From: CAIWAH01 sp964602595
GTDB taxonomy: Bacteria; Verrucomicrobiota; Verrucomicrobiia; Limisphaerales; UBA9464
Length of the DNA: 64,000 nucleotides
NCBI GenBank assembly: GCA_964602595.1
Contig: CAZRRO010000007.1
Location: forward strand, 62,001 to 126,000
Direction: 5' to 3'
Part shown: one piece after another, positions 62,909 to 64,000 of the stretch
How positions within the stretch are numbered: the first letter of the stretch is position 1
Layout: every line of letters begins with the position of its first letter
Position numbers and translations under genes: made by a program
The notes under the pieces: model-generated
What the model saw: the letters and a program-made list of their open reading frames with translations, nothing else
The model's database searches: none
What the model was told of the DNA's origin: nothing

Positions 62909-64000
62909 ATGAGCAATTCCGCGACTGTTCCGTTCACTGATTCCTTCGTCCGCCGCCACATTGGACCCCGTCCGGCCGAAATCGCCGAGATGGCCCAAGT
63001 CTGCGGCCACAAGTCCCTCGAAGCCCTCGTGGCGGCCGCCGTGCCGCCGGTGATCCGCGCCAGCCGGCCCATGGACCTGCCGCCCGCGCTCAGCGAGATC
63101 GAGGCGCTTGCACGGCTGAAGTCCATCGCCGCCAAGAACCAGGTGTTCCGGTCGTTCATCGGCATGGGCTACTACGACACGATCACGCCACCCGTGATCC
63201 AGCGAAACATCCTCGAGAACCCAGGCTGGTATACGCAATACACGCCTTACCAAGCCGAGATTTCCCAAGGCCGCCTCGAAGGGTTGCTGAATTTCCAGAC
63301 GCTCGTCTGCGACCTCACGAAGCTGGACATCGCCAATGCGTCCATGCTCGACGAGGCGACCGCCTGCGCCGAGGCGATGATGCTCTGCCACCGCGTGAAG
63401 GAGGCCGAAACCAACGCCGGCGCCGCGAAGCGCGACGTGTTCTTCGTCGCCAACAACTGCCATCCGCAGAACATCGACCTTGTCCAGACCCGCGCGAAGG
63501 CGCTCGGCCTCGAAGTCATCGTGGGCGACTGGAAGACGTTCCAGTTCTCCGACGACTTCTGCGGCGCGCTCATCCAATACCCGGCGACCGACGGTTCGAT
63601 TCACGACTACGCCGGGTTCGTGAAGTCGGCCCACGCGGCCGGTGCGCTCGTGGTCGTCGCGACCGACCTGCTGGCGCTCACGTTGCTCAAGGCCCCGGGT
63701 GAGTTCGGCGCCGACGTGGCGGTGGGCAGCGCCCAACGCTTCGGAGTGCCGCTGGGTTATGGCGGACCGCACGCGGCGTTCTTCGCCACGCGTGACGCCT
63801 TCAAGCGCCAGATGCCGGGCCGCCTCGTCGGTGTGTCCAAGGACGCCCGCGGCAAGCCCGCGCTGCGCCTCTCGCTCGGCACGCGCGAGCAGCACATCCG
63901 CCGCGACAAGGCCACGTCGAATATCTGCACCGCGCAGGCCCTGCTGGCCAACATGGCGATGGCCTACGCCTGCTACCACGGCCCGGCCGGCCTCAAGGCG
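62909..64000 (+). CDS. gcvP: glycine dehydrogenase (decarboxylating), 5' part
   Basis: The first 364 codons of the P-protein, cut by the window end. It begins FTDSFVRRHIGPRPAEIAEM and includes SFIGMGYYDTITPPVI, NPGWYTQYTPYQAEISQGR, the LDEATACAEAM segment, PLGYGGPHAAFFA and TREQHIRRDKATSNICTAQAL, all characteristic of single-chain (not split) GcvP. It decarboxylates glycine and passes the aminomethyl group to lipoylated H-protein. ATG 62909. No glycine riboswitch core is visible in the 206 bases upstream. Confidence 0.95.
   Translation, partial: MSNSATVPFTDSFVRRHIGPRPAEIAEMAQVCGHKSLEALVAAAVPPVIRASRPMDLPPALSEIEALARLKSIAAKNQVFRSFIGMGYYDTITPPVIQRNILENPGWYTQYTPYQAEISQGRLEGLLNFQTLVCDLTKLDIANASMLDEATACAEAMMLCHRVKEAETNAGAAKRDVFFVANNCHPQNIDLVQTRAKALGLEVIVGDWKTFQFSDDFCGALIQYPATDGSIHDYAGFVKSAHAAGALVVVATDLLALTLLKAPGEFGADVAVGSAQRFGVPLGYGGPHAAFFATRDAFKRQMPGRLVGVSKDARGKPALRLSLGTREQHIRRDKATSNICTAQALLANMAMAYACYHGPAGLKA

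Overview
The window is about 64 kb of GC-rich, densely coded chromosome. The best overall fit is a member of the Verrucomicrobiota. The evidence is a PEP-CTERM protein, a type II pseudopilin-like secreted protein with an H-X9-DG type C-terminal motif, many secreted proteins with the LxRSADLxxW-type C-terminal module common in that phylum, frequent GTG/TTG starts and weak Shine-Dalgarno sites. This is an inference from gene style; no 16S rRNA is present. I found no tRNA, rRNA, CRISPR array, insertion sequence or prophage.

Layout. 0-5 kb: a frameshifted membrane protein, a small protein plus HNH nuclease pair, a WYL-regulator operon (WYL, DUF2007-like, SlyX, cupin) and a lipoprotein hydrolase. 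4.7-14 kb: housekeeping genes (rplM-rpsI with a clear terminator, paiB-like, argC, yacG, a YhiN-type flavoprotein, an MFS transporter, pheA, a TRIC-like channel, panC). 14-32 kb: many secreted proteins (a double RCC1 propeller protein, hydrolases, PEP-CTERM paralogues, an esterase/SMP-30 fusion) mixed with uppP, rpmB, a SIS protein and a large conserved family of unknown function. That last gene is preceded by what looks like a promoter, a structured RNA and a terminator with no ORF.

32.8-41.8 kb: the most interesting part, a nine-gene, mostly translationally coupled minus-strand operon. In transcription order it encodes a GcvH-like lipoyl carrier, a CobW GTPase, a small HdrA-like Cys protein, an 8Fe ferredoxin-like protein, a composition-outlier small protein, a radical SAM enzyme, a DUF116-polyprenyl synthase fusion, a prenyltransferase/cyclase-like alpha-toroid and a class II cyclase-like protein with a DxDD motif. 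A NifS-like cysteine desulfurase is divergently transcribed from its promoter region. I infer an iron-sulphur dependent isoprenoid pathway whose product I cannot name.

43-64 kb: ftsK, a tandemly duplicated lipoprotein, a LOG-family/OmpA pair, a purple acid phosphatase/TPR pair, a secreted Ig/cohesin-like protein plus an outer-membrane barrel behind a possible cobalamin-like leader, glnD, an ECF sigma/anti-sigma/DUF3106 operon, secreted SIMPL and beta-lactamase-fold proteins, and the 5' part of gcvP running off the end.
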